DNA of 64,000 bases from Candidatus Ribeiella danica. Lineage in GTDB: Bacteria > Chloroflexota > Chloroflexia > Chloroflexales > Roseiflexaceae. The notes under the pieces are model-generated. The model searched no databases. It was not told where the DNA came from and was given only the letters and a program-made list of their open reading frames with translations. The stretch spans positions 248,001 to 312,000 of the forward strand of contig JADKFS010000010.1 in NCBI GenBank assembly GCA_016717335.1, given 5' to 3'. Below are positions 54,940 through 63,009 of this stretch, in pieces. A program made the position numbers and the translations under genes. Position 1 is the stretch's first letter; every line of letters begins with the position of its first letter.

Positions 54940-56349
54940 TCACTCCGCGACGGCGATGAACAGCAGGTCGTTCACGTTCGTCAGCGTCGGGCCGGGGCGC
55001 AGCAGGTCGTCGAGCGCGGCGAAGAAGCGATAGGCGTCGTTGCGGCGCAGGAAGTCGTCGGCGTCGAGCCCGAGGGCGCGCGCGCGCGCCAGAGTCTCGC
55101 CCGTCACGACGGCGCCGGCCGCGTCGGTCGGCCCGTCGCCGCCGTCGGTCGCCAGGGCGACCAGCAGCGCGCCGGGCAGCCCGGCCATGCCGGCGGCCGC
55201 GCCGAGCGCCAGCTCCTGGTTGCGCCCGCCCAGCCCATCGCCGCGCAGCGTCACGGTCGTCTCGCCGCCGCAGATCAGCAGCGCCGGCCGATCGAGCGGC
55301 GCGCCGCGCAGCGCCAGCTCGCGCGCCAGCGCCGCGGCCACCCGCCCGACCTCGCGCGCCTCGCCCTCCAGGAAGGTCGTCAGTAGCAGCGCGTTGAAGC
55401 CGCGCGCGCGCGCCGCCGCCAGCGCCGCCTCGGCCGCGGCTGCGTTGCTGGCGATCACCGCGCTGTGGACCCGCGACCACAGCGGCTCGCCCGGCTTGGG
55501 CGTCTCGGCGACCTCGCCGGCGACCCCGCGGCGCAGGTGGTCGAGCAGGGCAGCCGGCAGCGCCCGCGCCAGATCGTAGCGCTCGACGATCGCCCAGGCA
55601 TCCGCAAACGTGGTCGGGTCGGGCGCGGTCGGGCCCGAGGCGATCACGTCGAGCGGCGAGCCGACCACATCGGAGACGATCAGCGCGGCGACCTGCGCCG
55701 GCGCGGCCATGCGGGCCAGCTGGCCGCCGAACAGGCGCGTGGTGTGCTTGCGCAGCGCGTTGATCTCGCCGATCGTCGCGCCGCAGCGCAGCAGCGCCGC
55801 AGTCATCGCCTGCAGGTCGGCCAGGCTGAGCCCCGGCGCGGGCCAGGTCAGCAGCGCCGAGCCGCCGCCGGAGATCAGCACCAGCACCAGATCGTCGTCG
55901 CGCAGTCCCTTGAGCAGCCCGGCCATCCGCTCCGCCGCGTCGGCGCCGCGCTGGTCGGGGATGGGGTGGCCCGCCTCGAGAAGCATGAGCGATGAGGGAT
56001 GAAGGATGAAGGGAGGATCGGCTTCATTCATCCTTCTGCCTTCATCCTTCATCCTTCCAGTGTGCCCTTCCTTCACCACCACCAGCCCGCCGGCCAGCCG
56101 ATCGCCGAGCGCCTCGGCGGCGGCATATGCCATCGGCGCGCCGGCCTTGCCGGCCCCGACCACCACGACGCGCCCGACACGCTCGTAGCGCCGCTCGGCC
56201 ACCACGATCGCCTCGCCGTCGCGCCGCAGCGCGCGCCGCACCGCGCCGGCCGGGTCGGCGGCGCGCAGCGCCGCGGCCATCACCTCGGCCAGCGCCGGGC
56301 CGCGCGGGTGCGCGCGCAGCGAGCGGGTCAGCAGCAGCTCTGGGTTCAT
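54940..56349 (-). CDS. Glycerate 2-kinase (TtuD/MOFRL family), with in-frame repeat insertion
   Basis: 469 residues. The N-terminal DUF4147 domain starts RVVVVGAGKAGAPMAYAAAE and includes VLVLISGGGSALLTWPAPGL. The MOFRL C-terminal domain has LLICGGETTVTLRGDGLGGR, then NQELALGAAAGMAGLPGALL, and LVALATDGGDGPTDAAGAVV. The family phosphorylates glycerate at C2, feeding glyoxylate-derived glycerate from ureide breakdown into glycolysis. Nt 55983-56062 insert about 26 residues (around 96-122, RMKDEGRRMNE, ADPPFILHPSSL) between VVVKEGH and LLEAGHPIPD, from a GATGAAG heptamer hairpin. ATG 56349. Confidence 0.9.
   Translation of the reverse strand: MNPELLLTRSLRAHPRGPALAEVMAAALRAADPAGAVRRALRRDGEAIVVAERRYERVGRVVVVGAGKAGAPMAYAAAEALGDRLAGGLVVVKEGHTGRMKDEGRRMNEADPPFILHPSSLMLLEAGHPIPDQRGADAAERMAGLLKGLRDDDLVLVLISGGGSALLTWPAPGLSLADLQAMTAALLRCGATIGEINALRKHTTRLFGGQLARMAAPAQVAALIVSDVVGSPLDVIASGPTAPDPTTFADAWAIVERYDLARALPAALLDHLRRGVAGEVAETPKPGEPLWSRVHSAVIASNAAAAEAALAAARARGFNALLLTTFLEGEAREVGRVAAALARELALRGAPLDRPALLICGGETTVTLRGDGLGGRNQELALGAAAGMAGLPGALLVALATDGGDGPTDAAGAVVTGETLARARALGLDADDFLRRNDAYRFFAALDDLLRPGPTLTNVNDLLFIAVAE
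55983..56062. repeat. In-gene GATGAAG / TTCATCC heptamer hairpin
   Basis: GATGAGGGATGAAGGATGAA on one side and TTCATTCATCCTTCTGCCTT plus more on the other. In frame within the glycerate kinase gene. Confidence 0.88.
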
Positions 56350-56398
56350 ACGATCACCTCTCGGTAGCGCGCCGACAACGGGTTGGCCCGCCCGCTCG

Positions 56399-57037
56399 TC
56401 ACCTGGCCACCTTGTCGGTGGTGCAGTGGCGCAAGAACCCCTCGACCGTCAGCTCAGGGTCGCGGTGCAGCGAATCCTCGAAGGTGATATCGCTCAGCTC
56501 CGCGTACTCGCTCGCGCGCGCCGCGAGCAGATCGGGGTAGCAGCGCGCCAGCGCGGCCGCCGGTTCCTCCTGCGGGCGCGGCCGGAATAAGCCGTGCCAG
56601 ACGATCGGCCGCGGGCTCGCGAGGTAGTCCTGCACCATCTGCTGCTGGCGATCCGGCGAAATCGCCAGGTAGACGATCGTGGCGGCGCGCCGGATGCTGC
56701 GCAGGACCTCGGCGTCGACGTAGATGGCGCTGCCGGTCATGTCGACGATCAGCCGGGCGCCCGGGTCGCCGCTCTGCGCCAGCGCCGCCGCGATCTCGCG
56801 CAGCACCTCGGTCTCGTAGGCCAGGTAGAGCGCCTCGTGCCGGGCGTAGCGCGCGTCGTACGGAAAGCCCATCCAGCGCCCAAGATCGGACACCGACTCG
56901 GCGGCGACCTGGTGGCTGACCCGCAGCCGGGCGGCGATCAGCTCATCGCAGTGCAGCCAGGTATAGCCGGCGGCCGCGAGCCGGGCGGCCCAGGAGCTTT
57001 TGCCCGCCCCCGACATGCCGATCAGTCCTAAGATCAC
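56399..57037 (-). CDS. P-loop kinase-like protein
   Basis: 212 residues from GTG 57037 (GGAGGGGAGCT upstream). LIGMSGAGKSSWAARLAAAG is a Walker A; LIVDMTGSAIYVDAEVLRSI is a Walker B-like strand. Lid-region arginines are in LASPRPIVWHGLFRPRPQEE. The layout fits an AAA_18 or shikimate/nucleoside-kinase-like phosphotransferase. The C-terminal TTDKVAR and stop coincide with a CACCTTGTC repeat (56396-56414). It begins upstream of the glycerate kinase gene on the same strand, so a nucleoside or sugar kinase linked to the pathway is possible. Confidence 0.7.
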   Translation of the reverse strand: MILGLIGMSGAGKSSWAARLAAAGYTWLHCDELIAARLRVSHQVAAESVSDLGRWMGFPYDARYARHEALYLAYETEVLREIAAALAQSGDPGARLIVDMTGSAIYVDAEVLRSIRRAATIVYLAISPDRQQQMVQDYLASPRPIVWHGLFRPRPQEEPAAALARCYPDLLAARASEYAELSDITFEDSLHRDPELTVEGFLRHCTTDKVAR

Positions 57038-57083
57038 AGCTCCCCTCCAGTGCGCCTTACAGAGTGGATTCTACGACTGCGCC

Positions 57084-57917
57084 CTACCCGGCGTACAGAT
57101 ACAGCTCGCCAGGCTGCAGCATGTGGCAGCGCTGGAGCGGCGCGCGGCGATCGAGCTCGTCGAACAGCAGCCCCGAGCTGACGCGGTTCTCGGCAAACAG
57201 GTCGTTGTGGATTCCGATCAGCACGCGCGCCCGCAGCCGCACGGCCAGGTCGATCGCCTCGCCCGGCCAGAGGTTGCCGATGATCTCCTGCTCCTCGCGG
57301 AAGAAGTCGCGCCCGTTGATCGGCAGCAGCGCCAGGTCGATCGCCTTGCCGCCCAGCGCGGCGAGCAGCTGCGGGATCACGATCGTGTCGCCGGCATGGT
57401 AGAGCGTCACGCCGTTGCACTCGATCAGGAAGCCCATCCAGCGCGCGCGCCCCTCGGCGTCGACCTCGTAGCTGTAGTGCGCGGCCGGGATTGCCGTGTA
57501 GGCCAGGCCGGCGGCCGCGACGCGCTCGCCCAGCCGCGGCGTGACGATGCGCTCCGGCGCGATGTCGGCGCCGAGCGCGAGATCGCGGCCCTGCGGCGAG
57601 GTGATCAGCGTCGCGCGCGGCGAGGCGGCCATCAGCGGCCCCAGCGTCGCGACGTCGACGTGGTCCATGTGCTCGTGCGTGGCGAAGACGATCCGGGCGT
57701 GCCGCACGGCGCCCGGGTCGAGCGGGATCGGGATGCGCCGGCGCGGCCCGCCAGTGGCGGCGACCGACTCCGACAGGTACGGGTCGATGTAGGCGATCGT
57801 CTCGCCGCCTTTGACGACGAAGCCGGCCTGGCCGAGCGACCAGAGCGCCAGCTGCCCCGGCGGCACGGCCAGCCGGTCGATCTGCGCGATCAGCGCCGCG
57901 CTGCTCTCTGAAGCCAT
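57084..57917 (-). CDS. UlaG-like metallo-beta-lactamase-fold hydrolase
   Basis: 277 residues from ATG 57917 (AAGGAGGAG upstream). FATHEHMDHVDVATLGPLMA is the H-x-H-x-D-H metal motif. VTLYHAGDTIVIPQLLAALG and VLIGIHNDLFAENRVSSGL carry the remaining ligands. GELYLYAG closes the protein. The pattern resembles L-ascorbate-6-phosphate lactonase UlaG and related hydrolases; the substrate is unknown. A TTGACGA-type repeat lies upstream at 57966-57990. Confidence 0.82.
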   Translation of the reverse strand: MASESSAALIAQIDRLAVPPGQLALWSLGQAGFVVKGGETIAYIDPYLSESVAATGGPRRRIPIPLDPGAVRHARIVFATHEHMDHVDVATLGPLMAASPRATLITSPQGRDLALGADIAPERIVTPRLGERVAAAGLAYTAIPAAHYSYEVDAEGRARWMGFLIECNGVTLYHAGDTIVIPQLLAALGGKAIDLALLPINGRDFFREEQEIIGNLWPGEAIDLAVRLRARVLIGIHNDLFAENRVSSGLLFDELDRRAPLQRCHMLQPGELYLYAG

Positions 57918-57965
57918 ATCTCCTCCTTGAGAACTGTGGAGCGTGGAGCCGTACGGGAAACAGCC

Positions 57966-57990
57966 CTGACGGTTGACGATTGACGATACC
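57966..57990. repeat. GGTTGAC/GATTGAC heptamers
   Basis: TGACGGTTGACGATTGACGA, three units. A minor member of the short tandem repeat class. Confidence 0.6.
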
Positions 57991-58161
57991 GGCGCATCGC
58001 CAATGGCCGATCGCCACGCCAGCGTGTCGCCGTAGCGTGTTTCCCGCCTATTGTACCAGCCCTTGGCGCACTCAGATCTGATCGATATGAATCGGCCCCG
58101 CCGGGCGTCATATAGGCAGAGGTTCATCACGCTCAAGCGCTGTTTGGAAGGAGACGATGCC

Positions 58162-58728
58162 GTGGACCTGCCGACGAACAAGGAGGCGCTGCTAGCCGCG
58201 CTGGAGCACGGTCGAGCGATATGGGATGCCCTTCTGGCGCGCCTCGACGCCGCGACGATGGCTGAGCCAGAGGTGGAGGGCGACTGGTCGGTCAGGGATA
58301 TCCTGGCCCACGTCGTCGCGTACGAGCAGTATGCCGCGGCGCACGCCGGCGACCTGGCGCGGCACGGCACGCCGTCGGGCCAGGCGGTGGCGGCGCTCGA
58401 CGCCTACCACCGCGAGCAGCTGGCGGCGTATCGCCGCGAGCACCCGGACGCGCCGGACGACGTGGAGAAGCTGGGCACCGATCAGCTGAACGACCTCTTC
58501 GTCACAGAGTGGCGGGCCGTGTCCCTCGCGGAGCTGCTCGCGCAGGGGCGGCGCGCCTACGACGACACCGTCGGCGCGGTGATCTTGCTGAGCGAGGAGG
58601 CGCTGGCGGCGCCACAGCAGATCTTCGGCGATCGCTCGATGCTGCGCATGCTGCCATACCAGTCGTACATCCACTACGAGAAGCACGCCGTCTGGATCGA
58701 GCGCTGGCTGGCGCAGCGCGGGCAATGA
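58162..58728 (+). CDS. DinB/ClbS-like protein
   Basis: 188 residues from GTG 58162 (GAAGGAG upstream). WSVRDILAHVVAYEQYAAAH supplies the first conserved histidine, and SYIHYEKHAVWIERWLAQRG the later two, giving the three-histidine four-helix-bundle pattern of DinB/DfsB/ClbS proteins. Members detoxify reactive products or transfer thiols. Function here is unproven. Confidence 0.78.
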   Translation: MDLPTNKEALLAALEHGRAIWDALLARLDAATMAEPEVEGDWSVRDILAHVVAYEQYAAAHAGDLARHGTPSGQAVAALDAYHREQLAAYRREHPDAPDDVEKLGTDQLNDLFVTEWRAVSLAELLAQGRRAYDDTVGAVILLSEEALAAPQQIFGDRSMLRMLPYQSYIHYEKHAVWIERWLAQRGQ

Positions 58729-58796
58729 GCGCCGCGCAAGCACACAACCATCACCGGGTAATAGCAGTGATACGGTAGCTCGCGGCAAAAAGGATA

Positions 58797-58845
58797 ACCC
58801 CCTCTCCCGGAACGGGAGAGGGGGCAGCGGGTGAGGGCCAGCGGC
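58797..58845. repeat. Family B hairpin
   Basis: CCCCCTCTCCCGGAACGGGA then GAGGGGGCAGCGGGTGAGG. Between convergent genes; probably a shared terminator. Confidence 0.7.
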
Positions 58846-58851
58846 CATCAG

Positions 58852-59652
58852 CTAGCGCCGGCGCATCCGCGTCCGGATCGAGTAGCCGGCGGCGATCAGC
58901 GCGAGCCCGCCCGCGAACACCAGCCAGCTCGCGCCCGCGCCGCCGTCGCCGGTGTTGGGGAGCTGCTGCGGCTGGCCCTGGGCGGCCTGCGCGGTGGGCT
59001 GGGGCGTCGGCTGCGGGTTGGTGACCTGGGTCGACGTCGCGTAGCCGGCCATCGTCTGGTCGCCGGCCGTGGCTGGCGGGAACAGCGTGCCGACCGGCAT
59101 GTAGAGCGTGAGCGCCTGCTGCGACGTGTTCTCGACCGTCAGCGTGCCGCGGCCGTAGAAGTTGTCGCTGGCGTTGCCGATCTGCACCTTGTTGCCGACC
59201 GGCTGCCACGAGCTGAGCGTCACGCGTACCTGGCCGGACTGAGCCGCGTCGAGCAGCGAGGTGCCCTGCGGGCTCGCGGGCGCGGCCGTGGCGGCGCCCG
59301 CGACGGCCTGCGCTGTTGTGCCTCCCGCCGGGCTGCCGGTCGCGCCCTGGGCCTGCCAGATGCCGTACTGGGCCTCAAGGGCCTGGCTCTGGTCGGCCGC
59401 CAGGTTGTTGCTCTGGATGTACGCCAGCGCGCCGGCCACCTTCGCATCGGCCACGCCATTGGGCGCCTGGATCGACGTCGGGAACGCCTGGCCGAAGTTG
59501 GTGCAGAACGCCTCGAACGTCACCGTGGCGGTGCCGCCCGGCTGTAGCGTAAAGCTCTGCGCGCCCTGGCCGGTCTGGGCCAGCGCCACCCCGCCAAACG
59601 CGCTCGCGACGACGGCGAGCGCGACCGCTCCGATGATTCTCACAAATCGCAT
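58852..59652 (-). CDS. Secreted LPXTG protein with possible thioester pair
   Basis: 266 residues from ATG 59652 (AAGGAGATC upstream). A signal peptide ends about residue 25. Cys50 (FEAFCTNFG) and Gln95 (ALEAQYGIWQ) resemble the FC and Q-x-x-IW of thioester domains, here only 45 residues apart. A beta domain follows (VRVTLSSWQPVGNK, then GTLTVENTSQQALTLYMPVG), a Pro/Gln/Thr linker, then a canonical LPNTG (residue about 229), a hydrophobic helix and RTRMRRR. It is therefore a sortase substrate. Its similarity to the protein at 13492 is modest; a shared fold is inferred. Confidence 0.78.
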   Translation of the reverse strand: MRFVRIIGAVALAVVASAFGGVALAQTGQGAQSFTLQPGGTATVTFEAFCTNFGQAFPTSIQAPNGVADAKVAGALAYIQSNNLAADQSQALEAQYGIWQAQGATGSPAGGTTAQAVAGAATAAPASPQGTSLLDAAQSGQVRVTLSSWQPVGNKVQIGNASDNFYGRGTLTVENTSQQALTLYMPVGTLFPPATAGDQTMAGYATSTQVTNPQPTPQPTAQAAQGQPQQLPNTGDGGAGASWLVFAGGLALIAAGYSIRTRMRRR

Positions 59653-59823
59653 ACCTTGATCTCCTTCTTGTCCACCTCGCCGCGCGCCTCTCCCGCTCGC
59701 GGCGTGCTACCCAATGCAAGAACGGTGCCTTCGAGCGCCTGGAGTGGCGCCAGCCCCTCGTCCTCCGCGCATTTTACAAACCCCACCATCTGCCCCCGCC
59801 CCTGGCAGGGGTGCGCAGCACGC

Positions 59824-59852
59824 TTGACATATCTATTCGTATCTTATATCAT
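59824..59852 (+). promoter_or_regulatory. Promoter of the MarR gene
   Basis: TTGACA (59824-59829), 17-bp spacer, TATCAT (59847-59852). The -10 overlaps the palindromic operator. Confidence 0.6.
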
Positions 59853-59867
59853 TCGTGCACGAATGAT
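59848..59867. promoter_or_regulatory. MarR-type operator palindrome
   Basis: ATCATTCGTGCACGAATGAT is a perfect 20-bp palindrome across the -10 and start region, as expected for autoregulation by the following MarR protein. Confidence 0.7.
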
Positions 59868-59882
59868 TAAACTACATATCGT

Positions 59883-60383
59883 ATGGCACAAACTATGCAT
59901 GAGCTTCACCGGGCGGCGCTCGAGATCCGCATCCTGATCGCAATCGCGACCAAGTGGTCCGGCCGCTGCCTGGAGCAGCGGCTGCAGGCGCAGGGCATCG
60001 CGATGAGCAGCCTGCAGTACGGGATCATGCGGCTGCTCTTCCACGAGCGGCACACGATCAGCGAGCTGAGCCGCAAGATGACCCTGGCTCCGGCGACGCT
60101 GGTGCCGGCGGTGGACGCGCTGGAGCGGCACGGGTTTGTCGAGCGCGGGCGCGACCCAAAGGATCGGCGGCGGACGCCGCTGGCGCTGACCGAGCAGGGC
60201 GGGGCGATCCTGGCGCTCGTTCCGCCGGTCGACGACGAGGACGTGCTGGTGCGGAGCCTCGCAGCGATGGGGCCCGAGCACAGTCGGCAGCTGCTCGATC
60301 GGCTGCGCGATCTGGTCGCGGCGATGCCCGACGGCGCGGGCGCGGTGGCCGAGCTTGCGGCCTCGGTCAATCGCGCTGACTGA
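59883..60383 (+). CDS. MarR-family transcriptional regulator
   Basis: 166 residues from ATG 59883 (ATG 59895 is an alternative; neither has a clear Shine-Dalgarno). ISELSRKMTLAPATLVPAVD then ALERHGFVERGRDPKDRRRT is the winged helix with its wing. It lies 128 bp before an EmrB/QacA-type drug exporter on the same strand, so it probably represses itself and the pump and is released by drugs or phenolics. Confidence 0.92.
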   Translation: MAQTMHELHRAALEIRILIAIATKWSGRCLEQRLQAQGIAMSSLQYGIMRLLFHERHTISELSRKMTLAPATLVPAVDALERHGFVERGRDPKDRRRTPLALTEQGGAILALVPPVDDEDVLVRSLAAMGPEHSRQLLDRLRDLVAAMPDGAGAVAELAASVNRAD

Positions 60384-60434
60384 GCGGATTCATCTTGTGG
60401 TGGGTGTAGGGGCGGCGACGCCCTGGCGGGGAGG

Positions 60435-60465
60435 GTTCGGGAGGGGCCTTTGGCCCCTCCCGAAC
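60435..60465. terminator. Hairpin between MarR and MFS genes
   Basis: GTTCGGGAGGGGCC and GGCCCCTCCCGAAC are exact complements around TTT. No T-tract follows, so termination would be partial; it may set the ratio of regulator to pump. Confidence 0.5.
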
Positions 60466-60511
60466 TACGTAAATCAATCAGGCGCCAAGAGCGAGAGAAG
60501 GAGATTTCGGA

Positions 60512-62149
60512 ATGGCCTATGGAGCCGCCGCCGCCCCGCCCGAGCAATCGGGGCGGCTGGCCTACAAGTGGAAGGTGCTGATCTCGGTGATCTTCGGCAT
60601 CTTCATGATTATCCTGGACACGACGGTGGTCAACGTCGCGTTCCAGACCATCCGCCGCGAGTACGGCGCCAGCCTGAGCGACTCGCAGTGGGTGATCAGC
60701 GTGTACGTGCTCGCGCTCGGCATCGCGACGCCGATGTCGGGCTTTCTGTCCGACCGCTTCGGCATCAAGCGGATGTACGTCGGCGGTCTGGCGCTGTTCG
60801 TGCTTGGCTCGCTGCTGTGCGGGCTCGCGCCCACGATCTCGCCGAGCATCTGGCTGCTGGTGGCCGCCCGCGCGCTGCAGGGCATCGGCGGCGGGATCGC
60901 GCAGCCGCTCGGCTCGGCGCTGCTGTTCAGCACCTTCCCGCCGCGCGAGCAGGGCATGGCGCTCGGCATCTTCGGCATCGCCTTGGTGGTCGCGCCCGCG
61001 CTCGGCCCAATCATGGGCGGCCTGCTGGTCGACCAGGGGCTGTGGCGCTGGATCTTCTTCATCAACATCCCGATCGGGATCGTCGGCGTCACGCTGGCCT
61101 CGCGGTTCCTGCGCGAGCGCAGGCCCGAGCGGCGGCCGGCGCTCGACCCGCTCGGCATCGCCACGGCGATCGTCGGCTTCGGCTCGGTGCTGTACGCCGC
61201 CTCGATCGCCGCCGACCAGGGCTGGGGCTCGGCGAGCGTGCTGGTCTGGTTCGCCGTCGGCGCGGTCGCGCTGGCGGCCTTCGGCGTGATCGAGCTGTTC
61301 GTGGCCAAGGAGCCGCTGCTCAACCTGCGGCTGTTCGCCCGGCCGACCTTCCTGACGGCCAGCCTGATCGGCTACGTCACGGTGATCGGCCTGTTCGGCG
61401 CTGAGTTCCTGATGCCGGTGTACCTGCAGGCGCTGCGCGGCCGCACCGCCCTGCAGACCGGCCTGACCCTGCTGCCGCTGGCGCTGACCTCGGGCGTGAT
61501 CACGCCGATCGCCGGGCGGCTGTACGACAAGATCGGCCCGCGGGTGCTGATCGTCACCGGCTTCTCGATCCTGCTGATCAACACCTGGCAGCTCGCGCAC
61601 CTGCAGGGCGATACGCCGATCGGCTGGATCCTGTTCCTGCTGGCGCTGCGCGGCGCGGCGCTCGGCCTGACCATCCAGACGACCTTCGCGACCGCGCTGT
61701 CGGCCGTGCCGCGCTCGGCGCTGGCGCGCGGCTCGTCGCTGATCAACGGCACGCGCTTCGTGGTCCAGTCGATCGGCGTGGCCGTGCTGGCGACCGTGCT
61801 CTCGAGCTCGCTCTCGCCGGAGGTCAAGGGCCTGCAGAACCAGTTCCAGCAGCAGGCCAGCCAGCCAGGCGCCGTCGTCGCCACCAAGCCGTTCGGCGTC
61901 TGCGAGACGCCCGGCGTGCCGGCCGATCAGAACGTGCCGCCGGGCGTGCCTGCGATCGCACAGGCCCAGGCCAAGCAGTCGATCGACCGGGCCTGCAGCG
62001 AGTACCTGGTCGGCTTCGACCGGACCTATAAGCTGACCTTCTACGTGGCCCTGGTGGCGATCGTGATCGGGCTGTTCATGCCGGGCTGGCCGTTCGCGTG
62101 GGCTGGCCGCACCGCCGCGGGCGAGGCCCCGGCCCCCGCCGCGCACTAG
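60512..62149 (+). CDS. DHA2-family (EmrB/QacA) multidrug MFS transporter
   Basis: 545 residues with about fourteen membrane spans. FMIILDTTVVNVAFQTIRRE is the DHA2 motif D1 (LDxTVVNVA), ALGIATPMSGFLSDRFGIKR is motif A, and GIALVVAPALGPIMGGLLVD motif C. The periplasmic loop (GVCETPGVPADQNVPPG) has a cysteine pair region. ATG 60512 follows AAGGAGATTT. It probably exports drugs or natural products by proton antiport under MarR control. Confidence 0.92.
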   Translation: MAYGAAAAPPEQSGRLAYKWKVLISVIFGIFMIILDTTVVNVAFQTIRREYGASLSDSQWVISVYVLALGIATPMSGFLSDRFGIKRMYVGGLALFVLGSLLCGLAPTISPSIWLLVAARALQGIGGGIAQPLGSALLFSTFPPREQGMALGIFGIALVVAPALGPIMGGLLVDQGLWRWIFFINIPIGIVGVTLASRFLRERRPERRPALDPLGIATAIVGFGSVLYAASIAADQGWGSASVLVWFAVGAVALAAFGVIELFVAKEPLLNLRLFARPTFLTASLIGYVTVIGLFGAEFLMPVYLQALRGRTALQTGLTLLPLALTSGVITPIAGRLYDKIGPRVLIVTGFSILLINTWQLAHLQGDTPIGWILFLLALRGAALGLTIQTTFATALSAVPRSALARGSSLINGTRFVVQSIGVAVLATVLSSSLSPEVKGLQNQFQQQASQPGAVVATKPFGVCETPGVPADQNVPPGVPAIAQAQAKQSIDRACSEYLVGFDRTYKLTFYVALVAIVIGLFMPGWPFAWAGRTAAGEAPAPAAH

Positions 62150-62169
62150 TACAGCGTGGTCGAAATACC

Positions 62170-62252
62170 TAGTACAGGTCAGCGGAAGTCTCTGTCGGGT
62201 TTGGGCTGCCACGATTCGGTTCTGCAGTTCCGTGGCCACAGAACCGCAGAAC
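62170..62252. repeat. Dispersed repeat family C, copy 2
   Basis: TGTCGGGTTTGGGCTGCCAC then CGGTTCTGCAGTTCCGTGG and CCACAGAACCGCAGAAC. It is the same element as at 10735 but without the inner GGTGCTG/CAGCACC units. Confidence 0.75.
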
Positions 62253-62403
62253 TAAGTCGTCCATCGTCTATCGTGCGCGCGGCGCGCCAGCGGGCAAGCG
62301 ACAGCTCGCCGTCAGCTTTTAGACGAAAGATCGTACGGATGTGCGCAGCGGAGTATGTTAAAATGATCCGGGTAATCGTCGTTATGGATGGTGGAGAAGC
62401 CTC

Positions 62404-63006
62404 TTGAGCGAAGACTCTCAGCCCAGACGACCGCGGCCGCGCTCGGCATTTGTCGAGCTGCTGCGCACTGCCGCCCAGGCGCTGATCCTCTTTTTCGTGC
62501 TCTCAGCCCTGATCGGGCGCTTTGAGGTCCACCAGATCAGCATGGAGCCAACCTTCCACGAAGGGCAGCGGGTGCTGGTCAGCAAGCTCGGCAGCATCTG
62601 GTCGAGCCTGTTCGTGCGCACCGCGCACGCGGCCGAGACGACACGCACATCGCCGTTTGCGCTGCAGCGCGGGCAGGTCGTCGTCTTCTACAAGACGCCC
62701 GCGCGCGACGACGACGCCCTGATCAAGCGGGTGATCGGGCTGCCCGGCGACCTGATCGAGTTTCGCGACGACGAGGTGTGGATCAACGGCGCGCGGCTCG
62801 ACGAGCCGTATATCCACGGCGCGCCGACCACCTGCGGCGTGACCTGCGAGCCGATCCGGCTGGCGCTGGACCAGTACTTCGTGATGGGCGACAACCGCGA
62901 GAACAGCCTCGACTCGCGCAGCTTCGGGCCGATCTCCTCGGATCAGATGGTCGGCCGGGTGGTGCTGCGCTACTGGCCGTTCAGCCAGGTCGAGTACTAT
63001 CCCTAG
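62404..63006 (+). CDS. lepB: Signal peptidase I
   Basis: 200 residues from TTG 62404 (GGTGGAG upstream). One membrane helix (LILFFVLSALIGRFE), then the catalytic serine in ISMEPTF, the general-base lysine in LIKRVIGLPGDLIE, and GDNRENSLDSRSFGPI as box E. It cleaves signal peptides after Sec/Tat export, which here includes the M4 protease and the LPXTG proteins. The insert TAHAAETTRTSPFALQ between boxes B and C is family-typical in size. Confidence 0.95.
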   Translation: MSEDSQPRRPRPRSAFVELLRTAAQALILFFVLSALIGRFEVHQISMEPTFHEGQRVLVSKLGSIWSSLFVRTAHAAETTRTSPFALQRGQVVVFYKTPARDDDALIKRVIGLPGDLIEFRDDEVWINGARLDEPYIHGAPTTCGVTCEPIRLALDQYFVMGDNRENSLDSRSFGPISSDQMVGRVVLRYWPFSQVEYYP

Positions 63007-63009
63007 AGG

